Assembly (NCBI RefSeq): GCF_000264495.1
Contig: NC_017954.1
Coordinates: forward strand, 434,001-498,000
Source of the DNA: Thermogladius calderae 1633
GTDB lineage: Archaea; Thermoproteota; Thermoprotei_A; Sulfolobales; Desulfurococcaceae
DNA: 64,000 nt
Reading direction: 5' to 3'
The number at the start of each line of letters is the position of its first letter. Positions within the stretch are counted from its first letter, which is position 1. The notes below the pieces were generated by a model, which made no database searches, was not told the DNA's origin, and saw nothing but the letters and a program-made list of their open reading frames with translations. The translations under genes were made by a program, and so were the position numbers. Positions 8,640 to 17,233 of the stretch are shown piece after piece.

Positions 8640-9557
8640 TTAAGATTTTAACTCGTTTATAAAGAGGGACAAAATCGCGAAGTAGACAAGCGACTCTAGC
8701 GGGTCGGTATTCATTTGAATGCTATGGAGCCTTAAACCAAGCCGTGTGAGCTCCACAACTCTCTGTTTCACGAGGAACTCTTCAACACTGTTGTACAGTA
8801 GTACAAGGTGCCCCGAGAGTGGCGCCTGCTCGAGGCTCACGTAGACAGAGTTGATTCCCGCGCTTCTCAGCGCCTGTGAGAAGAGGAGTCCAGCGGGCTC
8901 GAGGAACCTCGTCGACGACACGTAGACGGCTCTCTCCGACACCACCTCCTCTAGGTTACCGATATACTTGTTGACCATCTCCTCGCCCAAGACGCTGAAG
9001 CCCTCCTCGGCGTGTTTACGTAGTCTCCTCCCCCTCGCGTCGAGCCTGTCCCCGTACAGGCCTGCGTAGTACTTGAACACCGTGATCGCCTCTAACGTTG
9101 CGTACTCCACTTCGTCGTGGACGCCTACGAACCGCACACTCTCAAATCTGCTCAGGAGCCCTCTGGCCCTCTCGTCTCTTGGCTGGGGTAACACCAGAAC
9201 TGCCTCATACCCGAGAGTCCTGGTGGTTTGGAGTAGCTCGTAAACAGCTGGGGAGTAGGGGTTTGACGCGTATGCGAGGATCGGGCCTCCCTCTCTATAG
9301 GGGGCTACATGGTAAACAAAAGACTCGACGTCGTAGAGGAGAACCGTCCTAGACGGGTTTAACACGTTGTTAAACCAGTATACTAGCGAAGCCGGTAGGA
9401 ACCCGTGCCTATCGTACAGGACTACTAGGTGGGGAGGGTCGGACAACGACTTAGGGGTCTCGGCGACCAGTTTATTCGATAGCTCCTCTAGTCTATTTAG
9501 GCTGGCTAAAAAACGCTCTAGATAAGCGCTGTCTCTAAGCTTCTGCAGCAACTGCAC
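8640..9557 (-). CDS. SIS-domain-like (phosphosugar-binding fold) protein
   Basis: 305 residues. Two alpha/beta halves resemble sugar isomerase (SIS) domains: a strand-helix unit with [17 protein letters not shown] followed by EAVLVLPQP (about 95-128), and a second with [23 protein letters not shown] and [13 protein letters not shown] (about 212-255). This layout recalls bifunctional phosphoglucose/phosphomannose isomerase relatives, but the active-site residues are not evident, so I claim only the fold. GTG start overlaps the 3' end of mtnP by 40 bp. Confidence 0.5.
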   Translation of the reverse strand: MQLLQKLRDSAYLERFLASLNRLEELSNKLVAETPKSLSDPPHLVVLYDRHGFLPASLVYWFNNVLNPSRTVLLYDVESFVYHVAPYREGGPILAYASNPYSPAVYELLQTTRTLGYEAVLVLPQPRDERARGLLSRFESVRFVGVHDEVEYATLEAITVFKYYAGLYGDRLDARGRRLRKHAEEGFSVLGEEMVNKYIGNLEEVVSERAVYVSSTRFLEPAGLLFSQALRSAGINSVYVSLEQAPLSGHLVLLYNSVEEFLVKQRVVELTRLGLRLHSIQMNTDPLESLVYFAILSLFINELKS

Positions 9558-10339
9558 ATCCGCTCATCTGGTTTATCGGGTAATCTTCTCACAATCAGCG
9601 GTATTAAACTCCTAGCCTTCACCGTGTTCTCCTCCATGACTCTGACCACTTCCTCGGCTGTGACGGGGCGTTCAGCCCACACGTCGTAGTCGGTGACCAT
9701 GGCTACCGTGGCGTAGCACATCTGTGCCTCGCACGCCAGGTTGACCTCGGGTACCAGGGTCATGCCGATGATGTCGGCCCCGAAAACGTCTCTCCACAAC
9801 CGGCTCTCGGCTCTCGTACTGAACCTCGGCCCCTCGATGCATATGTACGTGCCCTTAGGGTGAACCCTGAGCCCAGCTACTTCCTTAGCCGCCTCCAAGA
9901 TGACTCTCCTCAGGTGTTCGCAGAAGGGGTCGGCCATACTCACGTGAGCCACGGTACCGCCCTCGAAGAACGTGAAGTCCCTTATGCCTTTGGTCATGTC
10001 TATGAACTGGTCTGGTACAACGAAGTCGCCCGGCCTCATTTCTTCGCGCAGGCTACCTACAGCGGCGAACGATATGACCCACGAAGCGCCCAGAGCCTTG
10101 AGCGCCCATATGTTGGCTCTGTAGTTTATTCTGTGCGGGGGTATTCTGTGTCCTCTACCGTGTCTGGGCAGAAAGGCTATTTTTCTACCGTCGAGCTCCC
10201 CGACCACGACCTTGTCACTGGGCTCCCCGTACGGTGTGTAGACCTTGTACTCGTTTACGTTCTTTAGCTCGGGGATGTTGTAGAGACCACTACCCCCTAT
10301 AATGGCTATCTCCGCCTGGACCGGGGGCTTAACTAGCAA
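9518..10339 (-). CDS. mtnP: S-methyl-5'-thioadenosine phosphorylase
   Basis: 273 residues of the PNP/MTAP family: IIGGSGLY at the N-terminus (phosphate site), [14 protein letters not shown] (about 55-68), [10 protein letters not shown], a [13 protein letters not shown] segment (about 170-182), and [15 protein letters not shown], then TDYDVW, where Asp rather than Asn favours 6-aminopurines. The enzyme splits methylthioadenosine to adenine and 5-methylthioribose 1-phosphate. A C-terminal MCSCC contains the CxC motif known from hyperthermophilic MTAPs, where it helps disulfide-based stability. It follows the phosphoribosyltransferase by 2 nt, consistent with adenine salvage. Confidence 0.93.
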   Translation of the reverse strand: MLVKPPVQAEIAIIGGSGLYNIPELKNVNEYKVYTPYGEPSDKVVVGELDGRKIAFLPRHGRGHRIPPHRINYRANIWALKALGASWVISFAAVGSLREEMRPGDFVVPDQFIDMTKGIRDFTFFEGGTVAHVSMADPFCEHLRRVILEAAKEVAGLRVHPKGTYICIEGPRFSTRAESRLWRDVFGADIIGMTLVPEVNLACEAQMCYATVAMVTDYDVWAERPVTAEEVVRVMEENTVKARSLIPLIVRRLPDKPDERMCSCCRSLETALI

Positions 10340-10341
10340 GT

Positions 10342-11028
10342 CTAACCAGCCTCAACCACGTATCTCCCGGTCTTCTTGTCGTACTTGAGGAGCCCCTTTT
10401 CCACGAGGGCGCTTACGGCCTCCTTGTAGTAGGCCTCTCCTACGTCCACGCCATACCAGTCCTTGAAAGACTCGACTATCTCCTCGTACGACCACTCCCT
10501 CTTGCCCGCCTCTTTGAGGGTCTCCAACACCATTCTCTTTATGAACTGGGTGGTGTCCTCGAGCCTAGTCCAGGGGTACTGGAACCACCACCAGTCTTTT
10601 ACCTCGATGTAGTAGTAGTCCGGCTTGAACTTCGCGACGCTACTAATCCACTGGAGGGCGGCTGTTCTGAGCTCGCTGGGCCTCCAGTTCTCCGCGATGA
10701 AGTCCCTCGCAAGTTTGAGGGTGTCACCAGTGTCCACAATGTCGTCAACCACTAGCACCTTGAAACCCCTGAGGTCAAGCTGGTAGGGGAACTTTATGAT
10801 AGCCCTCTCCTCCGCCTTCGCTGCCTCTGTCCAGTGTTGGCTCTGTATGCTCAACAAGTTCTCTACTCCGAGGAAATCACAGACAAGCCTGCCGGGTACG
10901 TAGCCTCCTCTCGATAGCGCTACCACGATGTCTGGTTTAAACCCGTTGCTTTTTACTATGTTCGCGAGACCACGGGACCACTCAACGATCTCTTCCCAGG
11001 AGACCAGTTTCACTTTTACCCGTGGCAT
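10342..11028 (-). CDS. purine-type phosphoribosyltransferase
   Basis: 228 residues. The PRPP-binding loop [14 protein letters not shown] (about 90-103) is clear and [12 protein letters not shown] (about 38-49) matches the pyrophosphate loop of the COG2236/Gpt-Hpt group. After the catalytic domain an extra ~60-residue C-terminal region with a winged-helix-like pattern (a [15 protein letters not shown] strand pair) is present. It is the first gene of the minus-strand operon and is followed after 2 nt by MTA phosphorylase, suggesting that it recovers the released purine base; base specificity is inference. Confidence 0.85.
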   Translation of the reverse strand: MPRVKVKLVSWEEIVEWSRGLANIVKSNGFKPDIVVALSRGGYVPGRLVCDFLGVENLLSIQSQHWTEAAKAEERAIIKFPYQLDLRGFKVLVVDDIVDTGDTLKLARDFIAENWRPSELRTAALQWISSVAKFKPDYYYIEVKDWWWFQYPWTRLEDTTQFIKRMVLETLKEAGKREWSYEEIVESFKDWYGVDVGEAYYKEAVSALVEKGLLKYDKKTGRYVVEAG

Positions 11029-11040
11029 GGTCTCACAAAA

Positions 11041-11071
11041 TTAATAAAAACGCCCCCCGCTTATAGGATTT
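11041..11071. promoter_or_regulatory. overlapping divergent promoters
   Basis: TTAATAAA at 11041-11048 sits at the right distance to serve the rightward MFS gene, and the complement of CTTATAGGATTTA at 11059-11071 can serve the leftward phosphoribosyltransferase operon. Each TATA-like element lies inside the other gene's initial region, so the two promoters would interfere. Confidence 0.4.
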
Positions 11072-11083
11072 ACGGCGTTGATT

Positions 11084-12268
11084 ATGAGGAGAGCAGCCGT
11101 AGTACTCTTAGTAGTCATGTTGCTCGCCTACGGTCTAGTCTATTTCCACAGGGTCATGACGGGCATAATGAAGGAAGAGATCGAGGGGTTCGCCGAGTAC
11201 TACAAAGTGGACCCAGAATACCTGCTGGCGTTTTTCCCTTCAGCGTACTTCTACGCGTACGCCCTATCACAGCTGTTCATGGGTAGCCTCGTTGACACCT
11301 ACGGCGTGAAGAGAGTTGGGGCCCTGATGATGGGCCTGATGGGCTTGTCGACCGCTCTCATGATGTTGCCGTCGCCTGCGGCGTTGATGCTGGGTAGGAC
11401 GCTGGTAGGGGTGTCGGCGGCTGTGGTGTTCGTGGGGACTCAGAGAGTAGCCTCGCTCTACTTCGCGTCAAGTAGCCAAGCGATAATAACATCGCTGCTG
11501 TTAATGACCGGAAACATAAGCGGGCTCCTCGCGACCTACCCTCTACGGGTCTTCCTATCTTACTACGGGCTAGCAGGGCTCCTCACGATCCTAGCGGTAT
11601 TCGCCTTCACGATCATGGTCCTCGTATATCTTCTAGCGTGGGATGTCGGCACGCGGAAGAAGGGGCTCGGGCTTAGAGAGGTGTGGGGTAAACTAGGTCA
11701 CTTGTCCCGCGAGAAACACGCGTGGGCGACAGCGCTGGGCGCCGTGGCGTCTTACGGGACTGGGACGGCATTTCAGGCGGCCTGGGGCCAGGACTTGATG
11801 TCGCGGGCGTTCGGCTACGACAAGTTCACGGTGAGCATACTCCTGATGTATCTCGCACTCTCCTTCGTGTTGTCAGCGCCTCTAGTAGGGGTCTTGAGCG
11901 ATAGGGTAATAGGGAGGAGGAAGCCCGTCTTGATCGCGTCCAATACGGTTTCCACGATCTCGTGGGTTTTGATAATAGCCTCGCTACTACTGCGCAGCAG
12001 CCCTCTACTCCTCGCCGGGCTGGTACTCCTCGGCGTATCGATGGGGCTACACATAGTAGCTCCGCCTATGGCCAAGGAGCCCTACGGCATCGACTACTCG
12101 GCCACGGCTACATCGTTCTTCAACCTCGTCTTATTCACTGGGATCGCCGTGCTACAGAGCACAGAGCCTTTCGTCGGGCCACTCGCGAACTCGGCGTTGA
12201 GTCTCACCGTCTCTCTGCTGGGGCTAGTACTCGTGGCGGCCTGGACACGCGAGACGCTCAGGTCTTAG
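11084..12268 (+). CDS. major facilitator superfamily transporter
   Basis: About 394 residues with twelve predicted membrane helices in two halves. The loop between helices 2 and 3 has the MFS signature form (GSLVDTYGVKR, about 71-81) and a matching one occurs in the second half (GVLSDRVIGRRKP). The central cytoplasmic loop is basic (GTRKKG). Substrate is unknown; homologues include nitrate/nitrite and organic acid carriers. ATG 11084 fits a short or absent leader after the TATA element at 11041; TTG 11078 is the alternative. The 3' end overlaps the convergent flavin reductase-like gene by 11 bp. Confidence 0.85.
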   Translation: MRRAAVVLLVVMLLAYGLVYFHRVMTGIMKEEIEGFAEYYKVDPEYLLAFFPSAYFYAYALSQLFMGSLVDTYGVKRVGALMMGLMGLSTALMMLPSPAALMLGRTLVGVSAAVVFVGTQRVASLYFASSSQAIITSLLLMTGNISGLLATYPLRVFLSYYGLAGLLTILAVFAFTIMVLVYLLAWDVGTRKKGLGLREVWGKLGHLSREKHAWATALGAVASYGTGTAFQAAWGQDLMSRAFGYDKFTVSILLMYLALSFVLSAPLVGVLSDRVIGRRKPVLIASNTVSTISWVLIIASLLLRSSPLLLAGLVLLGVSMGLHIVAPPMAKEPYGIDYSATATSFFNLVLFTGIAVLQSTEPFVGPLANSALSLTVSLLGLVLVAAWTRETLRS

Positions 12269-12818
12269 GGACAACAGTCACTTTTCCGGGGCCAACGAAC
12301 ACCCGCCTCCTCATGTGCATGAGTATCCTAGCCCTACCAAGGTTCCAGCTGTACTTCTCGTAGAGGTCTTGCCTCACGTGGACTGCGAGCGACCGGGCTA
12401 GGACGAGGGCCACAGACTCCACGTCTACCATCCTCTCGACCCTGCACTCTACGAACCCGTAAGACCCCTTGACACCAGGCGGCTTGACGAACTTCGAGGG
12501 AGCCGGTTCGAGGCGTAGGAGTTTCCACTTGTCGACACTCTTACCGCTCAGGCTACCGGCCTGGTAGACCAGGCCAGCGTGCTCCTCCCCCATCACGTTC
12601 ACCGTGAACTCGCCTACTTCGAGGAGGTTCTGGTACGTCTTCGTCTCCTTGTCCAGGGCAAGGGAGAGGATAAAGGGCTCGTCGTTCACGGGCATAACCC
12701 AAGACGCCGCCATCACGTTCAGCCTGCCCTCCCTATCGGAGGTCACGATGAGGTATGCTGGTCTGGGGTGTAGGACGTGGTACTCGTTTGGGTCTAAGGA
12801 CACGTACACATGTTCCAC
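12258..12818 (-). CDS. flavin reductase-like FMN-binding protein
   Basis: 186 residues. The N-terminal half follows the FMN-binding split-barrel of the flavin reductase-like family: HPRPAYLIVTSDREGRLNVMAASWVMPV (N and AASW positions contact flavin), LSLALDKETKTYQNL and EFTVNVMG. These proteins reduce flavins with NAD(P)H or act as small flavoproteins; the partner is unknown. GGTG 4 nt before ATG 12818 and a TAATTATAG box near 12835 support the start. It converges with the MFS gene. Confidence 0.8.
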   Translation of the reverse strand: MEHVYVSLDPNEYHVLHPRPAYLIVTSDREGRLNVMAASWVMPVNDEPFILSLALDKETKTYQNLLEVGEFTVNVMGEEHAGLVYQAGSLSGKSVDKWKLLRLEPAPSKFVKPPGVKGSYGFVECRVERMVDVESVALVLARSLAVHVRQDLYEKYSWNLGRARILMHMRRRVFVGPGKVTVVPKT

Positions 12819-12878
12819 CAGGACCCTCCCAATGCTATAATTACTCCACCAGAACTCTATATTAACCCAGGTGCTGGA

Positions 12879-12890
12879 ATAATTAAAAAA
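12879..12890 (+). promoter_or_regulatory. TATA box of tRNA-Leu
   Basis: AATAATTAAAAA lies about 30 nt before the tRNA 5' end, the standard position of an archaeal TATA element for a tRNA gene transcribed alone. Confidence 0.45.
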
Positions 12891-12916
12891 CCCCGAGTGA
12901 ATATCTAAGAGACTGA

Positions 12917-13001
12917 GCGGGGGTGCCCGAGCTAGGTCAAAGGGGCCGGGTTGAGGACCCGGTGGCGTAGGCCTGCGTGGGTTCGAATCCCACCCCCCGC
13001 A
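12917..13001 (+). tRNA. tRNA-Leu(GAG)
   Basis: 85 nt type II tRNA. The 7-bp acceptor stem (GCGGGGG/CCCCCGC), the D arm, a CCGGG/CCCGG anticodon stem around TTGAGGA (anticodon GAG), a long variable arm (TGGCGTAGGCCTGC) and a GTGGG/CCCAC T arm with TTCGAAT all form. The discriminator base is A, as in leucine tRNAs, and CCA is not encoded. No intron. Confidence 0.95.
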
Positions 13002-13058
13002 CTAACCGGACCTGGTTAAAGAAGTGGATTGGCACCAGACTCTCAGGGTAGGTAGGAT

Positions 13059-14402
13059 TTGGTACTCGACGGCTTAAGGAGGATCGTCAGGAACTTCATT
13101 GAGTCCAGAGAGTACGAGACGAGCGTCAACGAGTTCGTGAAAGAGCTCCAAAAGGAGTTGATCAGGAGCGACGTGAACGTCAGGCTCGTTATGGACTTAA
13201 CCAAGAAGATCAAGGAGAGAGCGGCCGAGGAGAGGCCTCCTCCCGGGCTGACGCGGAGGGACTGGTTCCTGAGCATAGTGTACGAGCAACTAGTGAACTT
13301 GTTCGGTGGGCCCGAGAGGCCGCAGGTAAAGCCGCCCAAGAAGCCATGGGTCGTTCTGCTCGTGGGGTTGCAAGGCTCGGGTAAGACGACTACTGCGGGC
13401 AAGCTCGCCTACTTCTACAAGCTGGAGGGCTACAAGGTAGGGCTTGTAGCAGCTGACACTTTCAGGCCTGGCGCCTACGAGCAGCTTAAGACTCTCGGCG
13501 AGGCAGTTGGCGTCCCAGTGTACGGCGAGCCAGGTTCCAAAGACGCGGTGTCCATTGCCGTGAAAGGCGTCGAGTTCTTCAGGGAGAAGGGGTTCGACGT
13601 GATAATCATAGACACTGCGGGCAGACACCACAGAGAAGAAGACTTGCTGGCCGAGATGGAGGACATCGCTGGGAGGGTGCGGCCAGACGAGGTGGTGCTC
13701 GTACTGGACGCCTCGATCGGTCAGCAGGCGTTCGAGGTCGCCTCGAAGTTCCACAACAAGACTCCCGTCGGCTCCATAATTGTGACCAAACTCGACGGCA
13801 CAGCGAAGGGGGGCGGGGCACTCTCAGCGGTGGCAGCCACTGGCGCCAGGATAAAGTTCGTGGGTACCGGGGAGAAGATCGACGAGCTCGAGGTCTTCGA
13901 CCCCAAGAGGTTCGTCGCCAGGATTATGGGGCTCGGAGACCTGGAGGGCCTGCTAGAGAGGGTCAAGAAGGCTAAAGTTGAGCTGAGCGAGAAGGACGTC
14001 GAGGACATCCTCGAGGGGAGGGTTAACATGAGGATCGTGTACAAGCAGTTGGTGAGCCTGAGGAAGATGGGCCCGCTCAGGAAAATACTGGAGATGATAC
14101 CCGGGCTTCAGGTCAGGATGCCCGTCGAGGTAGACTCGAAGACCTTGGAGGAGAAGATGGAGAAGTGGCTGGCCGCCATAAACTCGATGACGTACGAGGA
14201 GCTCGACAACCCGGAGGTTATAGACAAGAGCAGGGTGAAGAGGATATCCTACGGCGCTGGTGTAGACCCCGAGGACGTGAAGGCCCTCCTAAAGCAGTAC
14301 GAGGCGGTCAAGTCCATATCGAAGCAGTTGAAGAGGCAGAAGAACCTGCTCGCGAAGATGGGCCTGGACACGAAAAAGCTCGGCGAGCTCATGAAGAGTT
14401 GA
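13059..14402 (+). CDS. srp54: signal recognition particle GTPase SRP54
   Basis: 447 residues, full length for archaeal SRP54/Ffh. The N domain (1-90) is followed by the G domain with GLQGSGKTTTAGK (about 103-115), the DTFRPGA segment, DTAGRHH (from 185) and TKLDGTAKGGG (from 243). The C-terminal M domain (about 305-447) carries the GPLRKILEMIPG motif and basic helices that bind 7S RNA and the signal sequence. TTG 13059 aligns with the usual N-terminus (VLDGLRR). It delivers ribosome-nascent chains to the membrane with FtsY, which is not in this window. Confidence 0.95.
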   Translation: MVLDGLRRIVRNFIESREYETSVNEFVKELQKELIRSDVNVRLVMDLTKKIKERAAEERPPPGLTRRDWFLSIVYEQLVNLFGGPERPQVKPPKKPWVVLLVGLQGSGKTTTAGKLAYFYKLEGYKVGLVAADTFRPGAYEQLKTLGEAVGVPVYGEPGSKDAVSIAVKGVEFFREKGFDVIIIDTAGRHHREEDLLAEMEDIAGRVRPDEVVLVLDASIGQQAFEVASKFHNKTPVGSIIVTKLDGTAKGGGALSAVAATGARIKFVGTGEKIDELEVFDPKRFVARIMGLGDLEGLLERVKKAKVELSEKDVEDILEGRVNMRIVYKQLVSLRKMGPLRKILEMIPGLQVRMPVEVDSKTLEEKMEKWLAAINSMTYEELDNPEVIDKSRVKRISYGAGVDPEDVKALLKQYEAVKSISKQLKRQKNLLAKMGLDTKKLGELMKS

Positions 14403-14479
14403 GTACCAGCGTTAACCCATCACCTAAATTAACCCTAGCTAGATCCTTGAGCTATAGCTACCCCTAGAAGTGGTGCGTT

Positions 14480-15793
14480 ATGAGCGTCGACGACGTGATA
14501 GGACGAGTCGAGAAGGCGCTATTGAAGTACCCTCTCTGCGACCACTGCCTCGGCAGGTTGTTCGCTAAGATGGGACGCGAGCTCGGGAACGAGGAGAGGG
14601 GGAGGGCTCTGAAGACCCTGCTGTCTATGGTGTACGACCTGAAGTTGAGGACTGCGGGCGAGGGAGGGGTGAAGGAGGAGCTATACACACTCGCGAGGCA
14701 CGGGGGAGAGCCCCTGACGAGGCTGTACAAGAGGGTCTACGGAGAGGACGTGGCCGTCGACAAGTGCTATGTCTGCGGCGGGCTCCTCTCGCGTACGCTT
14801 TTCAACGAGCTAGCCGAGAAGGTCTCCGCGTATTTGAGGGACCTGGACGCGTCGACCTTCCTCGTTGGAGTGAAGCTCGAGCAAAGCGTCCTCGAGCACG
14901 AGCTGGAGGTAGCCAGGGTGGCGGGGTTCGACTACAGCGAGTCGATAAAGAACGAGGTGAAGCGAGAGGTCGGTAAGCGGGTCGCCCAGATAACGGGTCT
15001 TCAACCCTCTTTCACTAACCCGGACGTCGTAGCTATAATACACATACCCAGCCTACACGTCGAGCTAGAAGTTAAGCCGGTCTACTTGAGAGGTTACTAC
15101 GTGAAGACGGGTAGGAACATATCCCATACGCCCTGGATCACGAGTGACGGTGCCAGGAAGTACCCTCTGAGTATACAGGAGTTCGTCGACAGTAGGCTGA
15201 GAGACTTGTTCAAGGCAGACGCGGTCCTGATCCACGCCGCTGGGAGAGAGGACGTGGACGCGAGGATGGTCGGTACAGGCAGGCCGCTGGTCGTCGAGGT
15301 CGTTAGACCCCGCCGCAGGAAGGTCGGTCTGAGCGAGCTGAACTCTCTCCTCGAAGGCGGGGCAGTGACCGTTAGGCTCGAGGGCTACGCTCAGCCCCGG
15401 GACAAGAGGGTTGTCAAGGAGAACCTGGGGAAGAAGGCGAAGGTCTACAAGGTCTTGGTCCTCCTAGGCGGGGAGGTCAACGGAGACAAGCTCAGGCAGC
15501 TCGAGGACTCCTTCCAGGAGAGGGTCGTAACGCAGAGGACCCCGACGAGGGTCTTGAGGAGGAAGAAAGACATTGCGAGGAGGAGGAAGGTCTACTCCGT
15601 CAAGGTGGCCTCAGTAATGGGTAGACTGGTCGAGGTCTTGATCTACTGTGAGAGCGGGCTCTACGTCAAGGAACTAGTCCACTGCGATAACGGCAGGACA
15701 GACCCTTGCTTCGCAGGTGTACTAGGGGTACAGGCCTTACCCCTCGAGCTGGACGTGCTCGGCTTCGCTGGGAGGCCAGGATTAGACTTTTAA
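14480..15793 (+). CDS. pus10: tRNA pseudouridine(54/55) synthase Pus10
   Basis: 437 residues. An N-terminal accessory domain carries two Cys-x2-Cys pairs (C20/C23 and C96/C99) that bind zinc and a THUMP-like RNA-binding region; the C-terminal catalytic domain has GREDVDARMVGTGRP (about 256-269) containing the catalytic Asp. In Archaea Pus10 makes pseudouridine 54 and 55 in the T loop of tRNAs, replacing TruB for that role. It lies upstream of eL21 and rpoF within a translation-related run. ATG 14480 has GGTG 6 nt before it. Confidence 0.94.
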   Translation: MSVDDVIGRVEKALLKYPLCDHCLGRLFAKMGRELGNEERGRALKTLLSMVYDLKLRTAGEGGVKEELYTLARHGGEPLTRLYKRVYGEDVAVDKCYVCGGLLSRTLFNELAEKVSAYLRDLDASTFLVGVKLEQSVLEHELEVARVAGFDYSESIKNEVKREVGKRVAQITGLQPSFTNPDVVAIIHIPSLHVELEVKPVYLRGYYVKTGRNISHTPWITSDGARKYPLSIQEFVDSRLRDLFKADAVLIHAAGREDVDARMVGTGRPLVVEVVRPRRRKVGLSELNSLLEGGAVTVRLEGYAQPRDKRVVKENLGKKAKVYKVLVLLGGEVNGDKLRQLEDSFQERVVTQRTPTRVLRRKKDIARRRKVYSVKVASVMGRLVEVLIYCESGLYVKELVHCDNGRTDPCFAGVLGVQALPLELDVLGFAGRPGLDF

Positions 15794-15837
15794 AAGCCTA
15801 AAGAGTATTCGTTTTCAATGCTTAAAAGGGTTCTAGT

Positions 15838-16140
15838 ATGGTCAAGGCGCCCAAGGGTTACAGGCACAGGACAAGGAAGCTGTTGAAGAAAGACGTAAGG
15901 GAGAGAGGTGCTGTACCAGCACTCAGCCGGATCCTCGTGGAGTACAAGGAGGGCGAAGTAGTCCACATAGACATTAACCCGTCTGTTCACAAAGGCATGC
16001 CGCACAGGCGGTACCAGGGGAAAACGGGAGTTGTGGTAGGCAAGAGGGGGAGGGCCTTAATAGTTAAAGTAAACCTCGGAGGCAAGGAGAAAATACTGTT
16101 CGTGAGGCCCGAGCACGTCGTAAAGGCTGGAGCAGGCTGA
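15838..16140 (+). CDS. rpl21e: ribosomal protein eL21
   Basis: 100 residues, the usual archaeal length. It starts KAPKGYRHRTRKLLKK, has the conserved HIDINPSVHKGMPHRRYQGKTG core (about 41-62, central residues INPSVHKGMPHR) and ends in the SH3-like barrel. It belongs to the large subunit near the 5S RNA. An AT-rich TTTTAAAAG element at 15788-15796 overlaps the end of pus10 and may be its promoter. rpoF follows after 5 nt. Confidence 0.95.
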   Translation: MVKAPKGYRHRTRKLLKKDVRERGAVPALSRILVEYKEGEVVHIDINPSVHKGMPHRRYQGKTGVVVGKRGRALIVKVNLGGKEKILFVRPEHVVKAGAG

Positions 16141-16145
16141 GCGAG

Positions 16146-16508
16146 TTGAGCAGGGTTATTAGGCTAAACGTAGTCGAGCAGAAAGTACTGTCCAACCCCG
16201 AGGCTGCACACCTCCTCAAGGACGTCGTCGAGAGAATAAAGAGTAAGGAGGGCAGTATCTCGCCGTTCCTGGCCAAGACGCTAAACTACCTTAGCAAGCA
16301 CTCCAAACTCAAGGAGGACGTCGGGGTAGAAGCCGTCAAGTCCTTCCTCAAGGGTTTAGGCTACAAAGACGAGACCATAGTTATGATAATCAACCTGTGC
16401 CCTAAGACGGTAGAAGACCTCAGGATTCTCCTTGACTATGAAGAGAGGTACGTCGAAGAGAGCGTCCTAAACGAGACAGTAGAGTACATGAAGAACGTCT
16501 GCCTGTAG
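16146..16508 (+). CDS. rpoF: RNA polymerase subunit F (Rpb4-like)
   Basis: 120 residues, starting at TTG. The helical HRDC-like fold is seen in LSNPEAAHLLKDVVE and YLSKHSKLKED; the segment LGYKDETIVMIINLCPKTVEDLRILL (core INLCPKTVEDLR, about 83-94) is the conserved archaeal RpoF motif. RpoF pairs with RpoE to form the polymerase stalk. It follows eL21 by 5 nt, the order found in many archaea. Confidence 0.93.
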   Translation: MSRVIRLNVVEQKVLSNPEAAHLLKDVVERIKSKEGSISPFLAKTLNYLSKHSKLKEDVGVEAVKSFLKGLGYKDETIVMIINLCPKTVEDLRILLDYEERYVEESVLNETVEYMKNVCL

Positions 16509-16600
16509 TCCCCCCTATAGGAACCTTTGAGGTGTGCTAGGAAATATTAGACTCCTTCGAATTCTTATTTAGTGAGGGTGTTTGAGAGGACTGAGAGGTT

Positions 16601-17233
16601 TTGTCCAGGAGAGGGCTAGAGTCTAGGAAGGAGGCTGGCAGAGAACCCGCGATGTATGTTCTAGACTATTTGGAGACAGGTAACCCCTCCGACCGGCACT
16701 TCGAGCACAGGAACCAGCCTTTGGTTCAAGGCGTCGGGGTCAAGTACCTCTCACTACTAGAGGCTATTCCACTACCTGCTGTAAGGGTCGAGATCTTCGA
16801 GAGGATAGACCTAGGCCCTCACAGCAAAGTGAAGCACATCATCCACGTCTCGTACGACGACTTGACCAGCGTAGCTAGGTCGAATCTACCCGAGGCCCTG
16901 AAGAGGGTCGTGGCGGAGAACGAGAAGCTGTACACGGAGTTCTTCAACATAGCAGAGCCCATAAACATCAGACTCCATGCCCTAGAGCTTCTCCCAGGCG
17001 TGGGAAAGAAGACGATGAAGACTATACTGGAGGAGAGGGAGTCTAGGAGGTTCGAGAACTTCGCGGACATTAAAGAAAGAGTTAAGATAGACCCCATAAA
17101 GACCGTGGTCGAGAGGATCATCAAGGAGATGGTTGGAGGCGAGAAGTACTACCTGTTCATAAGACCCAGAGAAAGGACTGCCGGCGAGGTCTATTTGGGC
17201 TACTTGGAGAGACTCCATGGTGAGCTCCTATAA
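16601..17233 (+). CDS. DUF655 family protein with helix-hairpin-helix domain
   Basis: 210 residues. The protein has the DUF655 arrangement: a YVLDYLETG start of the core (about 19-27), VGVKYLSLLEA, an OB-like central part, and a HhH motif LLPGVGKKTMKTILEERE (about 130-147) that probably binds nucleic acid. The function is unknown, but position next to rpoF and ksgA is conserved in Archaea, suggesting a role with rRNA or tRNA. TTG 16601 follows GAGAGGT at a short spacing. The 3' end overlaps ksgA by 17 nt. Confidence 0.85.
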   Translation: MSRRGLESRKEAGREPAMYVLDYLETGNPSDRHFEHRNQPLVQGVGVKYLSLLEAIPLPAVRVEIFERIDLGPHSKVKHIIHVSYDDLTSVARSNLPEALKRVVAENEKLYTEFFNIAEPINIRLHALELLPGVGKKTMKTILEERESRRFENFADIKERVKIDPIKTVVERIIKEMVGGEKYYLFIRPRERTAGEVYLGYLERLHGELL

